Position numbers and translations under genes: made by a program. The notes below the pieces were generated by a model. That model was not told the DNA's origin and ran no database searches. It saw nothing but the letters and a program-made list of their open reading frames with translations. From G963663495 sp963663495 (GTDB lineage: Bacteria; Bacteroidota; Rhodothermia; Rhodothermales; Bin80): a stretch of DNA of 64,000 nucleotides. Below, one piece after another: positions 53,105-62,676 of this stretch. Positions within the stretch are counted from its first letter, which is position 1. Every line of letters starts with the position of its first letter. Location: the NCBI GenBank assembly GCA_963663495.1, contig OY760427.1, forward strand, positions 5,332,001 through 5,396,000, in the 5' to 3' direction.

Positions 53105-54028
53105 CTAAAAATGGTGATGGAGTCCGACGCTGAGCCCTAGGTAGGTAAAGTCGTTTGTTGACATCGTTCCGGCTACGGGCTCACTGCTATCGCGCCTGAG
53201 ATTCGGTATATGGCTCCGCAGCGGATCCCAAACAATGGTGCCCTCAAAGTCCGATACAATCATCCAGCGTGCTCGGAAATTGGCGGATAAAGACTTCCTG
53301 ACGGGAATCTCGACTCCCAAGAGCATTTGGACGCTAGCCTGCGTGTCCCCTATCGTGTCATACCCCGAGCTCGTAGTGCTCGCAAGGTTGTTGGCTATCT
53401 CATCCGCATTCGACTGATCCCTGCCCGTGACAATCGCATTCGGATCTGAAATGAGAACCCGTACGGAGCCGTAGTCTGCCCGGATCCTGCTGACTCCAAA
53501 CCCAAGGCCCAAGAAAGGTGTAACCCGGTTGCTAAGATTCTCCACATCAAAGTAGACATTCGCCATTAGTCCTTGGGACGATACCGTACCCAGCCATTCC
53601 CGCGCTTGGGCAATCTCCTCATTCAACATAGACTGATCTACTCCTTGGGCGGTCAGCACATCGGACCGCTGCCCATACTCAGAGGTCCGCGTATAGTATT
53701 CTGCCTCTACACGGAACATCCGGTGTAACTGGTAGCCGACTACGACGCTGGCCTCGTATCCGCTTGCACCATCATAGGGCACCATCCAGTCATCTCCGAC
53801 GCCTCGGACCGAAGCATCACATCCGGGTATCAAGCTGAAGAGCGGATTTATAAACTCGTCGCAGATGCTTGGGCGGTCATTGCTGATGCCGTTCATCGCC
53901 ACTCCTGGCGAAAAGATCCTGCCGGGGTTCGCGCCAACGTAGTAGCGAGTGGAATCTTGGGCCGCCGCCGGTACGAGTGCAGTAAGACACATGATTCCAG
54001 CGCTCAAGAGTGCATACCGAACATTCAT
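53105..54028 (-). CDS. Outer-membrane beta-barrel protein
   Basis: The start at ATG 54028 (MNVRYALLSAGIMCL) begins a signal peptide cut near AAAQD; this gives 307 residues. The body alternates hydrophobic and polar residues (YEASVVVGYQLHRMFRVEAEYY, GLMANVYFDV, VTPFLGLGFGVSRI, VQMLLGVEIPV) and ends GLSVGLHHHF, a terminal aromatic residue as expected for BAM-dependent barrels. It resembles the OmpW/OmpA-barrel superfamily (outer membrane beta-barrel domain). It lies just outside the left inverted repeat of the DruA-transposase element. Substrate unknown. Confidence 0.7.
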   Translation of the reverse strand: MNVRYALLSAGIMCLTALVPAAAQDSTRYYVGANPGRIFSPGVAMNGISNDRPSICDEFINPLFSLIPGCDASVRGVGDDWMVPYDGASGYEASVVVGYQLHRMFRVEAEYYTRTSEYGQRSDVLTAQGVDQSMLNEEIAQAREWLGTVSSQGLMANVYFDVENLSNRVTPFLGLGFGVSRIRADYGSVRVLISDPNAIVTGRDQSNADEIANNLASTTSSGYDTIGDTQASVQMLLGVEIPVRKSLSANFRARWMIVSDFEGTIVWDPLRSHIPNLRRDSSEPVAGTMSTNDFTYLGLSVGLHHHF

Positions 54029-54355
54029 GACGCTACCCATCAGGTGTACGGCAGCAAAATGGTGGAGTAGTCTCCAAGATACATAAAAGCACTTCGGGGA
54101 GCTGAATGCGGCTTGCTCTGCCCTTCCCCCATAAATCATCCATCACGGTTCGATTGTTCGTCAGTTCTGGTCAACTCTCGCTGGCATGGCTGTCGGAATA
54201 TCTCGGGTATTTCGACCTGACAGGTATGGTGTGTGACTTGAGGTGAATAATGCCGTCCTCTCGTGCGGATACGCGATCTCTTCCTGCGCCGCTTCCACTG
54301 CCATCCTACCACTTCAGGTGCTTGGCCTTTCGCTACTTGTTTTTTATGTTGCGGC

Positions 54356-56647
54356 GTGTTTCAACGAAGTCAAGTCTTACGAACGCTCACCGCTCCCTGC
54401 AATGGAGAGCGTTTGGACAGGGTTCTTGCCGACGATCGTTGGCGGTTTCGCACGCAGATAGCGCGCGCTGTCTGTGAAGAGTTCGGGTTTGTTGATGCAC
54501 GGGGCGAACCGCAGGTGAGCAACTGTGCGCAGGCTTTATCGAAGTTGGAGGCCCGGGGGAGGATGGTGTTGCCCAAGCCCGAGAATTGTAATGCGGCTAA
54601 GGCGGAACCGCGTAGGCGCGAGGAGCGGGTACCGGATCCGATAGCGTTACCGGACACGGTACACGGTGTCCGGGGGTTGACGATTGAGTTGGTTGAGACG
54701 GACGAGCAGCGTATGGTGTGGAACACGTTGCTGCACTTTGAGCATCCGAGGCGTACGACCACATTTGTGGGAGCGCAGGTACGCTATCTGATAGGCAGTG
54801 CCCATGGTTACCTGGGAGCGGTGGGATTTTCGGCGGCGGCGTTGTGCCTGGCGCCCAGAGAGCACTGGATGGCGTGGAGTGATGAGCAGCGCAAGGCGCA
54901 TTTGCACCGTGTGGTGTGTTTGAGTCGTTTTCTGATACGGGGGCAGTGTCAGGATTTGGCCAGCCATGTACTGGGTAACGTATTGAGACGGTTGGCGGAT
55001 GATTTTCAGGCACGGTACTGTTACCGTCCCTGGGTTGTCGAAACGTATGTGGATCCCCAAGGGGAAGGAGCGTGTTTTGAGGTGAACAATTTTGTATTGA
55101 TCGGCCATACCGCAGGCGGAAAGCGGCACAAGGAGGCAAAGGAAGAGGATCCCAAGGGGCTGTATGTATACGAGTTGGACAAAGAATGGCGCGGGACCTT
55201 GGGGGAACCGGAGGAGGAGTTGCGTCCGGTGAGGGATCCGCACGAGGGGATTGACAGTGCGCAGTGGGCCGAAACGGAGTTTGGCGGAGCGCCATTGGGA
55301 GACAGGCGGTTGTCTGTGCAACTGGTAAAGAGTACGTCCATGTTGGCCGATGTGATAGGCCACAGCATTACCGCGCATACGGATGCGGACCGCGCGGCGG
55401 TGAAGGGGCATTACCGGTTATTGGAGAGCAAGAAGGACAAAACGGTAACGCCGGAGAACATATTGGCGCCGCATCGTGGGCGTACGATAGAGCGCATGCG
55501 TAGTCAGGAGACCGTGTTATGCATCCAGGACACGACGAAGTTGCGGTACAGTACGCGGCCGGCGTGTACGGATTTGGAGGTAATAGGGAGTAATCAGACG
55601 ACGGCGAAGACGCTGGGGTTGCCGTTGCATGCGACGCTGGTGATGACGGAGGATGGATTGACGTTGGGGGTGTTGCGTGGCAGCTTCAAGGATCCGGAGG
55701 AGGGTCCGCATGCTCCGCGGACGCAGCAGTGGATAGACGGGTTCAAGGATATATGCGAGGCGGAGGAGGAGCTGTCCGGCGAGACGCAGGTGATCTGTGT
55801 TGCGGACCGGGAGGCGGACAGCTTTGCTATGTTTGCCGAGCAGCGCAGACAGGGTAAGGCGGAGGTATTGATACGAGCGAAGCATGATCGCAAGCTGTTT
55901 GCGGTAATGCGCAGTGGTAAGGCTCCGGGGAATGTGGAGATAGAGATACAGCGGGTGACGGCGCGCAAGAAGCAGGCGCGCAAGCAGGCACGGAAGGGTC
56001 GCAGTTACCGGATGGTCAATGCGGAGGTACGCTACGGGAGGTTCTTGTTGCCGGATCCGAAGAACGAGGAGGAGCCGGTGGTGATGTACGGGGTGCATGT
56101 GTTGGAGGTGGAGCCTCCGGGGGATGCGCTGCCGGTGGAGTGGATGCTATTGACCAGCCTGGAGGTAGGGAGCGTAGCGGATGCACGGCGGGTGTTAGCA
56201 ATGTATCTCAAGCGGTGGCGGGTGGAAGACTTCTTCCGCGTGCTCAAGAGTGGGTGCAAGGTAGAGCGTTTGGGTCTGCGTACCTCGTTGCGTCTGCAGC
56301 GAGCAATAACGATGTATTGTGTGATATCCTGGCGCGTCATGACCTTGGTGCAATTGGGTCGGGAGGTGCCGGAGCTGGACGAGGATGTCTTTTTCACGGA
56401 GATGGAGCTGCGATTCTTGGATGGATATGCAGCACGGGTAAAGCTGCCGAAGCCCAGTACTTTGGGAGCTGCTATCCTGATCGTAGCGGTGCTCGGCGGC
56501 TATCAGAACCGCACTCGTGATGGACCAGTGGGTTACCAGATCATGTGGCGTGGCCTAGAGAGGTTACACCTAATGACATTGGGATACGAGGTAAGAGACG
56601 AACAATTGAGTGCATGTTCGCACGGGAATTCATCTGGGTTCATATAA
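54356..56647 (+). CDS. DruA-like (DUF4338) - Tn5/IS4-type transposase fusion
   Basis: The frame is open from 54263 in the inverted repeat; GTG 54356 (VFQRSQVLRTL) fits the N-terminus of the paralogue at 57031, giving 763 residues. Residues ~1-290 form a DUF4338 domain: RGLTIELVE, YLIGSAHGYLGAVGFSAA, LSRFLIRGQCQDLASHVLG, YRPWVVETYVDP. This domain defines DruA of the Druantia anti-phage system. A Tn5-type region follows: TEFGGAPLGDRRL (DNA-binding domain), IQDTTKL (first Asp), CVADREADSF (second) and YLKRWRVEDFFRVLKSG with the YREK-like Glu. It may be a transposase that uses a DruA-type domain for DNA recognition. The frame is complete. Confidence 0.85.
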   Translation: MFQRSQVLRTLTAPCNGERLDRVLADDRWRFRTQIARAVCEEFGFVDARGEPQVSNCAQALSKLEARGRMVLPKPENCNAAKAEPRRREERVPDPIALPDTVHGVRGLTIELVETDEQRMVWNTLLHFEHPRRTTTFVGAQVRYLIGSAHGYLGAVGFSAAALCLAPREHWMAWSDEQRKAHLHRVVCLSRFLIRGQCQDLASHVLGNVLRRLADDFQARYCYRPWVVETYVDPQGEGACFEVNNFVLIGHTAGGKRHKEAKEEDPKGLYVYELDKEWRGTLGEPEEELRPVRDPHEGIDSAQWAETEFGGAPLGDRRLSVQLVKSTSMLADVIGHSITAHTDADRAAVKGHYRLLESKKDKTVTPENILAPHRGRTIERMRSQETVLCIQDTTKLRYSTRPACTDLEVIGSNQTTAKTLGLPLHATLVMTEDGLTLGVLRGSFKDPEEGPHAPRTQQWIDGFKDICEAEEELSGETQVICVADREADSFAMFAEQRRQGKAEVLIRAKHDRKLFAVMRSGKAPGNVEIEIQRVTARKKQARKQARKGRSYRMVNAEVRYGRFLLPDPKNEEEPVVMYGVHVLEVEPPGDALPVEWMLLTSLEVGSVADARRVLAMYLKRWRVEDFFRVLKSGCKVERLGLRTSLRLQRAITMYCVISWRVMTLVQLGREVPELDEDVFFTEMELRFLDGYAARVKLPKPSTLGAAILIVAVLGGYQNRTRDGPVGYQIMWRGLERLHLMTLGYEVRDEQLSACSHGNSSGFI

Positions 56648-56820
56648 ATGGCATATCAACCTGCCTGATGTGGGCCTATGCCCCAGTGGCTACACCTGCG
56701 TGAGCGTGCGGTGAACTTGCATCTTGATTAGGTGACGGGTTCTGTAGAGCTTACCCGTAGACGTGAGAACCCAGACCCCGGACCGCCCGCCTGGTACAGC
56801 CCAGACGTACGGCGGAAGAG

Positions 56821-56964
56821 ATGTTTCCGCTGGTAGAGCAGTATAACGAAAGGACCCGGTCCGCAGCGGCGTCTTGCGCAGAGCAGGGCATCTCGTACGG
56901 ACCGTTGAATTACTGGAGGCAGAAGTATCGCCAGGAGACTGCAGCCGAGGGTTCGTGGATGTAG
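56821..56964 (+). pseudogene. IS66-type accessory (TnpA-like) protein fragment
   Basis: From ATG 56821 a 47-codon frame reads FPLVEQYNERTRSAAA and GISYGPLNYWRQKYRQ, the pattern of the short helix-turn-helix protein of IS66-type elements; the frame is open slightly upstream (RTAEEM). No TnpB or TnpC partner is present. It lies between the DruA-Tn5 gene and the right inverted repeat. Confidence 0.5.
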
Positions 56965-57030
56965 GCAATGCAGCGCCAAGGGAAGCGGCGCAGGAAGAGA
57001 TCGCGTATCCGCACGAGAGGATGGCATTAT

Positions 57031-58062
57031 TCACCTCAAGTCACACACCATACCTGTTAGGCCGAAATACCCGAGATATTCCGACAGCCATGCCAGCGAT
57101 ATTTGACCATACCTGACGAACAATCGAACCGTAATGGATGATTTATGGGTACAGGGCAGGGCCAGCCCCGCACCCACCTCCAGCTCGGGATACGCCTCCA
57201 CAACCGGCACTCCAAGCTCCTGCCTCCAATCACCACCCAGATCATACACGAAAACCGCCTTCTTCTCTTTGGTGCATGCATTACCAGGAGCATGACGCTC
57301 ACGCCCCTTGGTTTTCCCCACACACTGAAACCCCGCAGCCCGAAAACACGTGCCGCGATGCTCGGGGCCCACAAAGGTCTCTATCACCCACGGCACATAC
57401 CCGTAACGGTTCTCAAAATCCTCCGGAAAACGACGCAATACCTTCCCCAGTGTATGGCTGGCAAGGTTCCTGATCCGCACCATGGAGCGAATCAGGAACC
57501 GATTCAAACCCACGACATGGTCCCGGTAGTCCTCACGCTGCTCGTCCGACCACGCCATCCATCTGTCGCGCGCCTTCAGATACAGCGCCGCAGCCGCAAA
57601 GCCTATCGCTCCGATGTAGCCATGCTCGCTCCCGACAAGATAGCGCAACTGCCGTCCGACAAACCGTGGCGCACACATCGGATGCTCGGCCTCCACAAGC
57701 GTATTCCAGATCGCACGCTGCCCGGCATCTTCTACCAATTCCAACTCCAGGCCGCGCACATCCTTGAGCAATGTCGGCACTCCAACAGGCGCAGGTACCG
57801 GTTCGTCCAACAAACGAGGCACTGTGCTTCGGACCACGCGCTTCGGTGCAGGCAAGGACAGCGCACCCTCGGCTTCGAGTGTCTTGAGCGCCTGCAAACA
57901 ACTGCTGTGCTGCACACGCCCTAAGGCATCATAAAAGCCAAACGCTTCACTCACACGGCGACTTATCGCTGTACGACCATCGTCAGGATGCTGCTCCATG
58001 ACCTCTGTCAACTCACATGGAGCGGCACGCAGTGTCCTCAGAATCTGATGTTGAACCACCAT
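57031..58062 (-). CDS. DruA-like (DUF4338) protein, 3' end replaced by inverted-repeat sequence
   Basis: A 343-residue protein from ATG 58062 (MVVQHQILRTLRA). The DUF4338 domain is complete: RGLELELVED, YLVGSEHGYIGAIGFAAAAL, LNRFLIRSMVRIRNLASH, YVPWVIETFVGPEH, FVYDLGGDW. After GVPVVEAYPELEVGAGLALP the last ~40 residues are encoded by the right inverted repeat of the neighbouring element. The gene was probably truncated at the point where its Tn5 half would begin, or was always a stand-alone DruA-type gene. It is a diverged paralogue of the fusion at 54356, not a copy. Confidence 0.75.
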   Translation of the reverse strand: MVVQHQILRTLRAAPCELTEVMEQHPDDGRTAISRRVSEAFGFYDALGRVQHSSCLQALKTLEAEGALSLPAPKRVVRSTVPRLLDEPVPAPVGVPTLLKDVRGLELELVEDAGQRAIWNTLVEAEHPMCAPRFVGRQLRYLVGSEHGYIGAIGFAAAALYLKARDRWMAWSDEQREDYRDHVVGLNRFLIRSMVRIRNLASHTLGKVLRRFPEDFENRYGYVPWVIETFVGPEHRGTCFRAAGFQCVGKTKGRERHAPGNACTKEKKAVFVYDLGGDWRQELGVPVVEAYPELEVGAGLALPCTHKSSITVRLFVRYGQISLAWLSEYLGYFGLTGMVCDLR

Positions 58063-58192
58063 GCCGCCAATCTAAGCGGCATGAATTGCAAAGTCAAGTA
58101 GGGGTACCGGTTGAACGGTAGCGCTAGCCTATAAACCTTCGAACCGCGCTCTAACTTACTCTAATTGAGAGAGTAAATACCCTCGGTTATAA

Positions 58193-58215
58193 TGTACTTC
58201 ACCGGACGGATACCC
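58193..58215. repeat. IS110 remnant motif shared with 14682-14704
   Basis: ATGTACTTCACCGGACGGAT here matches ATGTACTTCACCGTACGGAT at the end of the IS110 fragment near 14683, one base apart. It is probably the last trace of another IS110-type copy. Confidence 0.45.
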
Positions 58216-58369
58216 TACACTGGTGTTTTCAGCCCCTCTCATGGTCGTTCCTACGCATGAACAACGCACAATCAGTCCTGCAGGTACCGAAACAGCACTC
58301 TTAGACCCGAACAGAGTACGACATGAGTATTGCAGAATGTTGGGAGCATCTATAGGTCGTCCACCGAGT

Positions 58370-58740
58370 ACAGCACCGCAGCGTGATCCAGCGGCAGTAT
58401 TGGGGTATTATCGTTTTCTTGAGACGGCGATTCGGTATGGAACAATCCTCAGAACATATTCGCGCCGCATTGTCAGTGTACGATTTAGCGGATGCGTAAG
58501 CAAGACACAGTGTTTGCGTGCAGGACGGACATCAGCTTCAGTACGCGCCCGAGAAGCAAGGGAGTGCTGCGACTTGCGTATCGGAAGTCTGGGGGGAGCA
58601 TGCTGGCGGGACGCAGCAATGGATAGATCGTCTTCATAACATTGAGGAGACGGCGGAGACTCTGCCACGCAAGACGCGGGTGATCTGTGTTTTGGATCGG
58701 GAGGCGGACATCTGGCGCCTGCCGAACAGGTCAGAACCTT
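58370..58740 (+). pseudogene. Decayed Tn5/IS4-type transposase remnant
   Basis: Pieces in two frames mirror the fusion transposase: VLGYYRFLETAIRYGTILR against KGHYRLLESKKDKTV, and GTQQWIDRLHNIEETAETL followed by RVICVLDREADI against RTQQWIDGFKDICEAEEEL and QVICVADREAD. Frameshifts and missing segments make it non-functional. Confidence 0.7.
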
Positions 58741-58848
58741 CCCTGCACGGGATTACATGTGGCTCTCCTTGCTAATCTTGTAGTTATTATCTTACCCTTG
58801 ATATTGGGACGGAAGCAGAAAACGGAAATCTGGAGAGGAACAACGTTG

Positions 58849-61800
58849 ATGGTGCTTTGCAGAATGGTCGTGGTTGCGTTGTGCGCGGGGTTTGTTTTAG
58901 CCTACAATGCGGCACTAGGTCAGGTAGCGCGGGTATGTGATATCAGCATCATGGCCGGCGAGTCAATGCCCATCTCGTGTGCACATAATCCCGCTCATAC
59001 GTACCTGTGGCAAAGCGATCGCGTAGAAACACTTACATTCCTCTCTGATCCGTCTGATCCCGCAGCACGCATTCGCATACCTCTTGAATATGCCGGGGTA
59101 GGGACGCTCACCTATTACCTTATACGCCTGGATGCTGACGGCAAGGAGTTGGGGCGTGATACCGTTACGGTGGTGGTATACTCGGGACTTAAGCAATCGT
59201 GTGAGGAAGAACACAACCTACTTGATGATGGCGCGGCGCAATCATGGTGCCCGCTTGTGCGTGAACCGTTGGTACAGGACAGGCCGCAGCTAGGTATTGA
59301 TCGCCATCCCGGGCAGGCATTTTCATCAGAGCTTGCGGCCATCAAGAGGACGGCTGGTGCACCCGTCCTGCGCTGCGATCCTGCCATGACGATTGAGAGC
59401 GGTGAGACAGCCGTAATCGCTTGTGAGGGCCGTAGCGGCAGTACTTCCTTGCTCCAATACACAGCGACATTCGACTGGCCCCCCTATCACCAGACTACGA
59501 TGCTGGAAGCAGGCAATATTGAATATGTCGTGACAGCACCCGTAATTGAGGGGGTGGCTGAGGATCGAAGTTTGGATATCACCATTGAGGATGTAGCCAC
59601 TGGTGTTGCTACAACGCAGCTGGTAGATCTGCGCGTGACCAATAGTGGCCCCGTGTTCAAGTGTGAGGACATGCGGATGGACGAGCAGGAACGCCGCGTG
59701 CTACCATGCCAAGAGGTCCCGGGAATGCGGTATCAATTACTTCCGCAGTCGGGGAGTGAGCATCTTCCTCGAGGCATGTTCGACACTATGCCGGTGATTG
59801 AAGCACCGGCGGTAGACCAGGATCAGTCCTTTACCGTGCTGGTGAGAGCGATTGACGAGGAGTCACGCCAACTGATACAGCGAACCGTGACCCTGTTCGT
59901 CCGCGATAGTGATGAAGTGCGTACCCCTACAGCGGTCGCAGCGCGGTCCGATACATCAACCCTGGATCTCACCTGTTCGCCGGTAAGCACTGAAGTGTTT
60001 GAGGGAGGCCCTGATATAGACCTGAACTGTGTTGCGTCAGGAGGGGCGGTCAATCGTAATTCTTGGGCTTGGTCATGCATCAATCCAAATCGGACCGAAG
60101 CATGCCGTCGACTTACATTCCAAGATTCGCCGGGAAGGGCCACATTCAGCCCGCCCCAGAACGTGAACCTGGACTTAGGGGAATTGGGCATTGAATACTG
60201 GTATTCGGTTGCAGTCTCCGTAAAGGATCCGGAGACAGGCGTACAGGAAAATGCTTACACCGAAATTCGCATTCTGGTTAAGGAACGCCCCGATATCGTA
60301 GTTAACTGCTCGCCAGCGTTGGCTCGAATCGGCGATCCACCGCTGCAAGTCGGATGTACCGCCGGAAACGAGCTGGACGAGGATCGTGAATACACATGGA
60401 CATGGCAGGCTGTAGATGCCGCGGACCAGTCCCGACTGCGCGATGCGGCGGTCATGGAGAACCAATGGACCGCTGTATTTGATGTTCCGACAGCACTAGC
60501 CGTGCTGGAACAGGAGTATGTGTATGAAGTCTCCGCATCCGCGAAAAATGCGGATGATCCCAGCAGCCCGAGTATGCTGCGTATTACCGTGGAAACAATC
60601 CTGGGTCAGTTGGCAGCAGGATGTACCGATCCGCCATTTGTGTACGAAGGGGCCGCCGATATCGAACTTGATTGTACCGTGGAGGGTGCGGGGGATGAAC
60701 AGGGGTTCGAGTGGTCTTGGATGCCTGTTGGGGGAACCGAGGACCGCTTGATACCGCATCCTGATGGTCGCAGCGCACCCATATTTCGGGTCCCGGAGAC
60801 CATCACCGGCAGCGTTGAGTTCTATGAATACGAATTGATGGTCGGCGGGCTGCACTTCTATATAGATTCCGAACCGGTACTTGTAACATTCGAAGTAAGG
60901 GAGCGTCCGCGGCTGTTGCTGACATGTGAGAGCAGAGTGACGACCCACGTAGCGGATCCCCCACGACGCCTGTTTTGTGAGGTGTCGTCGTCCGATGCAA
61001 GCTTTGTGACAGAACCATCATGGACATGGACACCCGACGGGATGCTGACGGAGGCAAATACCGGTACACCATTGTTCAGCGTTCCCGCGGAGCAGCGAGA
61101 AGCGTCCGTGGAATTCCCCTTAGTCGCTGAAGTGTCCGCGCCGCAGGCGATTCCCGCGAGCGCTGAAGTCACTGTCACGGTGGTCAACCCCGATGCAGGC
61201 CTTGCTTTTCAGTTCGCTGTCAGCACATCATCGCTTGACTTCGGAACGGTAACGGAATCATCAGAGATAGCAGGTGTGGATCCTGCGACGGAGCGCGCCT
61301 ATGGGAATCCTGTCGGAAATGCCGGGCAGGCAGGGCGCATGCTGATTACTGCGCAGGACAGCCTTGCCTTTGAGCTGGAGGTTGTCGAACATGCAGTCCT
61401 TAAACATATGGACAACCCCGAAGCGGCAACGTTGGCGCTTCAGTCCAACTGGTCGTACTCCACTACCTGCGAACGGCAGGCCCCCGAAACATGGACATCC
61501 CGAAGAATTCCGGCCACGCTTCAACCATCCGAGTGCCATATGGTACGCATTGGCGGCGAGATTGACCTTGAAAACGCTGCACCCGGACAGTACGAGGGTG
61601 CTGTGACGGTCCTGTTAACGAACGGTATTACTGATGAAGCATATTCGGTCCCGGTATCCTTGACGGTGGCCCCGTCCACCAGGGTCCTGTCCCTAGGTAC
61701 CGGCGGCGGACGCTTTACTGAAAACGTTGACCCTGTTTCAGGCTTGGAGCCCGAACAGGCGGTTCGCGTGTACCCACTCGTCGCCGCCCTCGGCGAGCGA

Positions 61801-62481
61801 AATATGGACGGGGTGCTTGAAATTGCCAATCCTTCTGTGGTCCCGCTTGAGGTCACGGTCGAACCTTCCTTCGGATACCTTGAATCAGCGGTTCAGCCCG
61901 GAAGCCTGACACAGGGAATGGTGCTGGAAGCCGAAGGCGCCCCCGTCGGGGACTTGTCGCCTCGCATATTAGTGGAGCCGAACGTATTCAATCTCCTGCC
62001 AGGGGAGAAACGCGTGGTGCGGGTAGCACTGGACGAGTCAAGCCGTGGGAGACTGGAAGATAGGGGGTATGCTGCGTTCCTGACCGTAACATCGGGGCCA
62101 AGACAGTTTGCTCGCGCAAACTTTGCGCCGTCTGATGCCCCTATGCTGCGAACAGCACGCGTCTCCACCAGCATCCCCGCAGTGTATGTGCCGGGTGGAG
62201 GTACGAACTTCGCCAATGTTCGGCTGGAGTCCGTGTCACGTGGGCAGAATCCTGCTGCCGTACTAGTTGCTGAAACAAATGGAAATCCATTTGTGGGAAA
62301 TATTGAACTAAGAACTGATCGCGGCGAGCTGCTTGGACGCAGTTCTTTATTAGTCTACACCAGAAGCCGCGTGCGTGTGCCCCTGACGCGGAACCCCGAT
62401 CAGTATATCGTTGCGCACTTTGTGCCCGAAACTGCCGGGCCACGGCCGGATTCCGTGGTATTGCCTACAAATCCGCAGTAA
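58849..62481 (+). CDS. Large exported multi-Ig-like protein
   Basis: The start at ATG 58849 has GGAGAGG about 10 bases upstream and begins a signal peptide (MVLCRMVVVALCAGFVLAY...GQ); 1,210 residues. About seven units of ~90-120 residues each start with a Cys and a second Cys 14-20 residues on (CDISIMAGESMPISC, CDPAMTIESGETAVIAC, CSPALARIGDPPLQVGC, CESRVTTHVADPPRRLFC) and often contain W-W pairs, an Ig/PKD-like beta-sandwich pattern with likely disulfides. The last ~300 residues include LSPRILVEPNVFNLLPGEKRVVRV in short conserved blocks, resembling the PapD-type chaperone strand. It is probably a surface or periplasmic scaffold. Family unknown. It leads a three-gene cluster. Confidence 0.65.
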   Translation: MVLCRMVVVALCAGFVLAYNAALGQVARVCDISIMAGESMPISCAHNPAHTYLWQSDRVETLTFLSDPSDPAARIRIPLEYAGVGTLTYYLIRLDADGKELGRDTVTVVVYSGLKQSCEEEHNLLDDGAAQSWCPLVREPLVQDRPQLGIDRHPGQAFSSELAAIKRTAGAPVLRCDPAMTIESGETAVIACEGRSGSTSLLQYTATFDWPPYHQTTMLEAGNIEYVVTAPVIEGVAEDRSLDITIEDVATGVATTQLVDLRVTNSGPVFKCEDMRMDEQERRVLPCQEVPGMRYQLLPQSGSEHLPRGMFDTMPVIEAPAVDQDQSFTVLVRAIDEESRQLIQRTVTLFVRDSDEVRTPTAVAARSDTSTLDLTCSPVSTEVFEGGPDIDLNCVASGGAVNRNSWAWSCINPNRTEACRRLTFQDSPGRATFSPPQNVNLDLGELGIEYWYSVAVSVKDPETGVQENAYTEIRILVKERPDIVVNCSPALARIGDPPLQVGCTAGNELDEDREYTWTWQAVDAADQSRLRDAAVMENQWTAVFDVPTALAVLEQEYVYEVSASAKNADDPSSPSMLRITVETILGQLAAGCTDPPFVYEGAADIELDCTVEGAGDEQGFEWSWMPVGGTEDRLIPHPDGRSAPIFRVPETITGSVEFYEYELMVGGLHFYIDSEPVLVTFEVRERPRLLLTCESRVTTHVADPPRRLFCEVSSSDASFVTEPSWTWTPDGMLTEANTGTPLFSVPAEQREASVEFPLVAEVSAPQAIPASAEVTVTVVNPDAGLAFQFAVSTSSLDFGTVTESSEIAGVDPATERAYGNPVGNAGQAGRMLITAQDSLAFELEVVEHAVLKHMDNPEAATLALQSNWSYSTTCERQAPETWTSRRIPATLQPSECHMVRIGGEIDLENAAPGQYEGAVTVLLTNGITDEAYSVPVSLTVAPSTRVLSLGTGGGRFTENVDPVSGLEPEQAVRVYPLVAALGERNMDGVLEIANPSVVPLEVTVEPSFGYLESAVQPGSLTQGMVLEAEGAPVGDLSPRILVEPNVFNLLPGEKRVVRVALDESSRGRLEDRGYAAFLTVTSGPRQFARANFAPSDAPMLRTARVSTSIPAVYVPGGGTNFANVRLESVSRGQNPAAVLVAETNGNPFVGNIELRTDRGELLGRSSLLVYTRSRVRVPLTRNPDQYIVAHFVPETAGPRPDSVVLPTNPQ

Positions 62482-62676
62482 GGGTGACTTTGATCTCAAA
62501 TGGATGCAGTGCAGATGTTCTGCCGGAGAGCGTTAGACAATGGCTTCGCCAAACGGACATGCACCCTGCAATCAACATTTCATGATCGTAGCAGATGCAA
62601 TTTTCGGCCTGCAGGGGGATCTGTCGGCGTACGCCAATGGTCAGCACTCGGCGAAGACAGAAAAGGTTCTACCCAT

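Larger units (their letters stand above)
54128..57149 (+). mobile_element. 3-kb element with 169-bp inverted repeats and a DruA-Tn5 transposase
   Basis: The inverted repeats at 54128-54296 and 56981-57149 are equal in length and differ at about eight positions. They begin CCCATAAATCATCC. Homology weakly extends beyond them into the neighbouring DruA-like gene, so the exact ends are uncertain, and no target duplication was found. Inside are the DruA-Tn5 fusion gene and a small IS66-type scrap. Confidence 0.7.
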
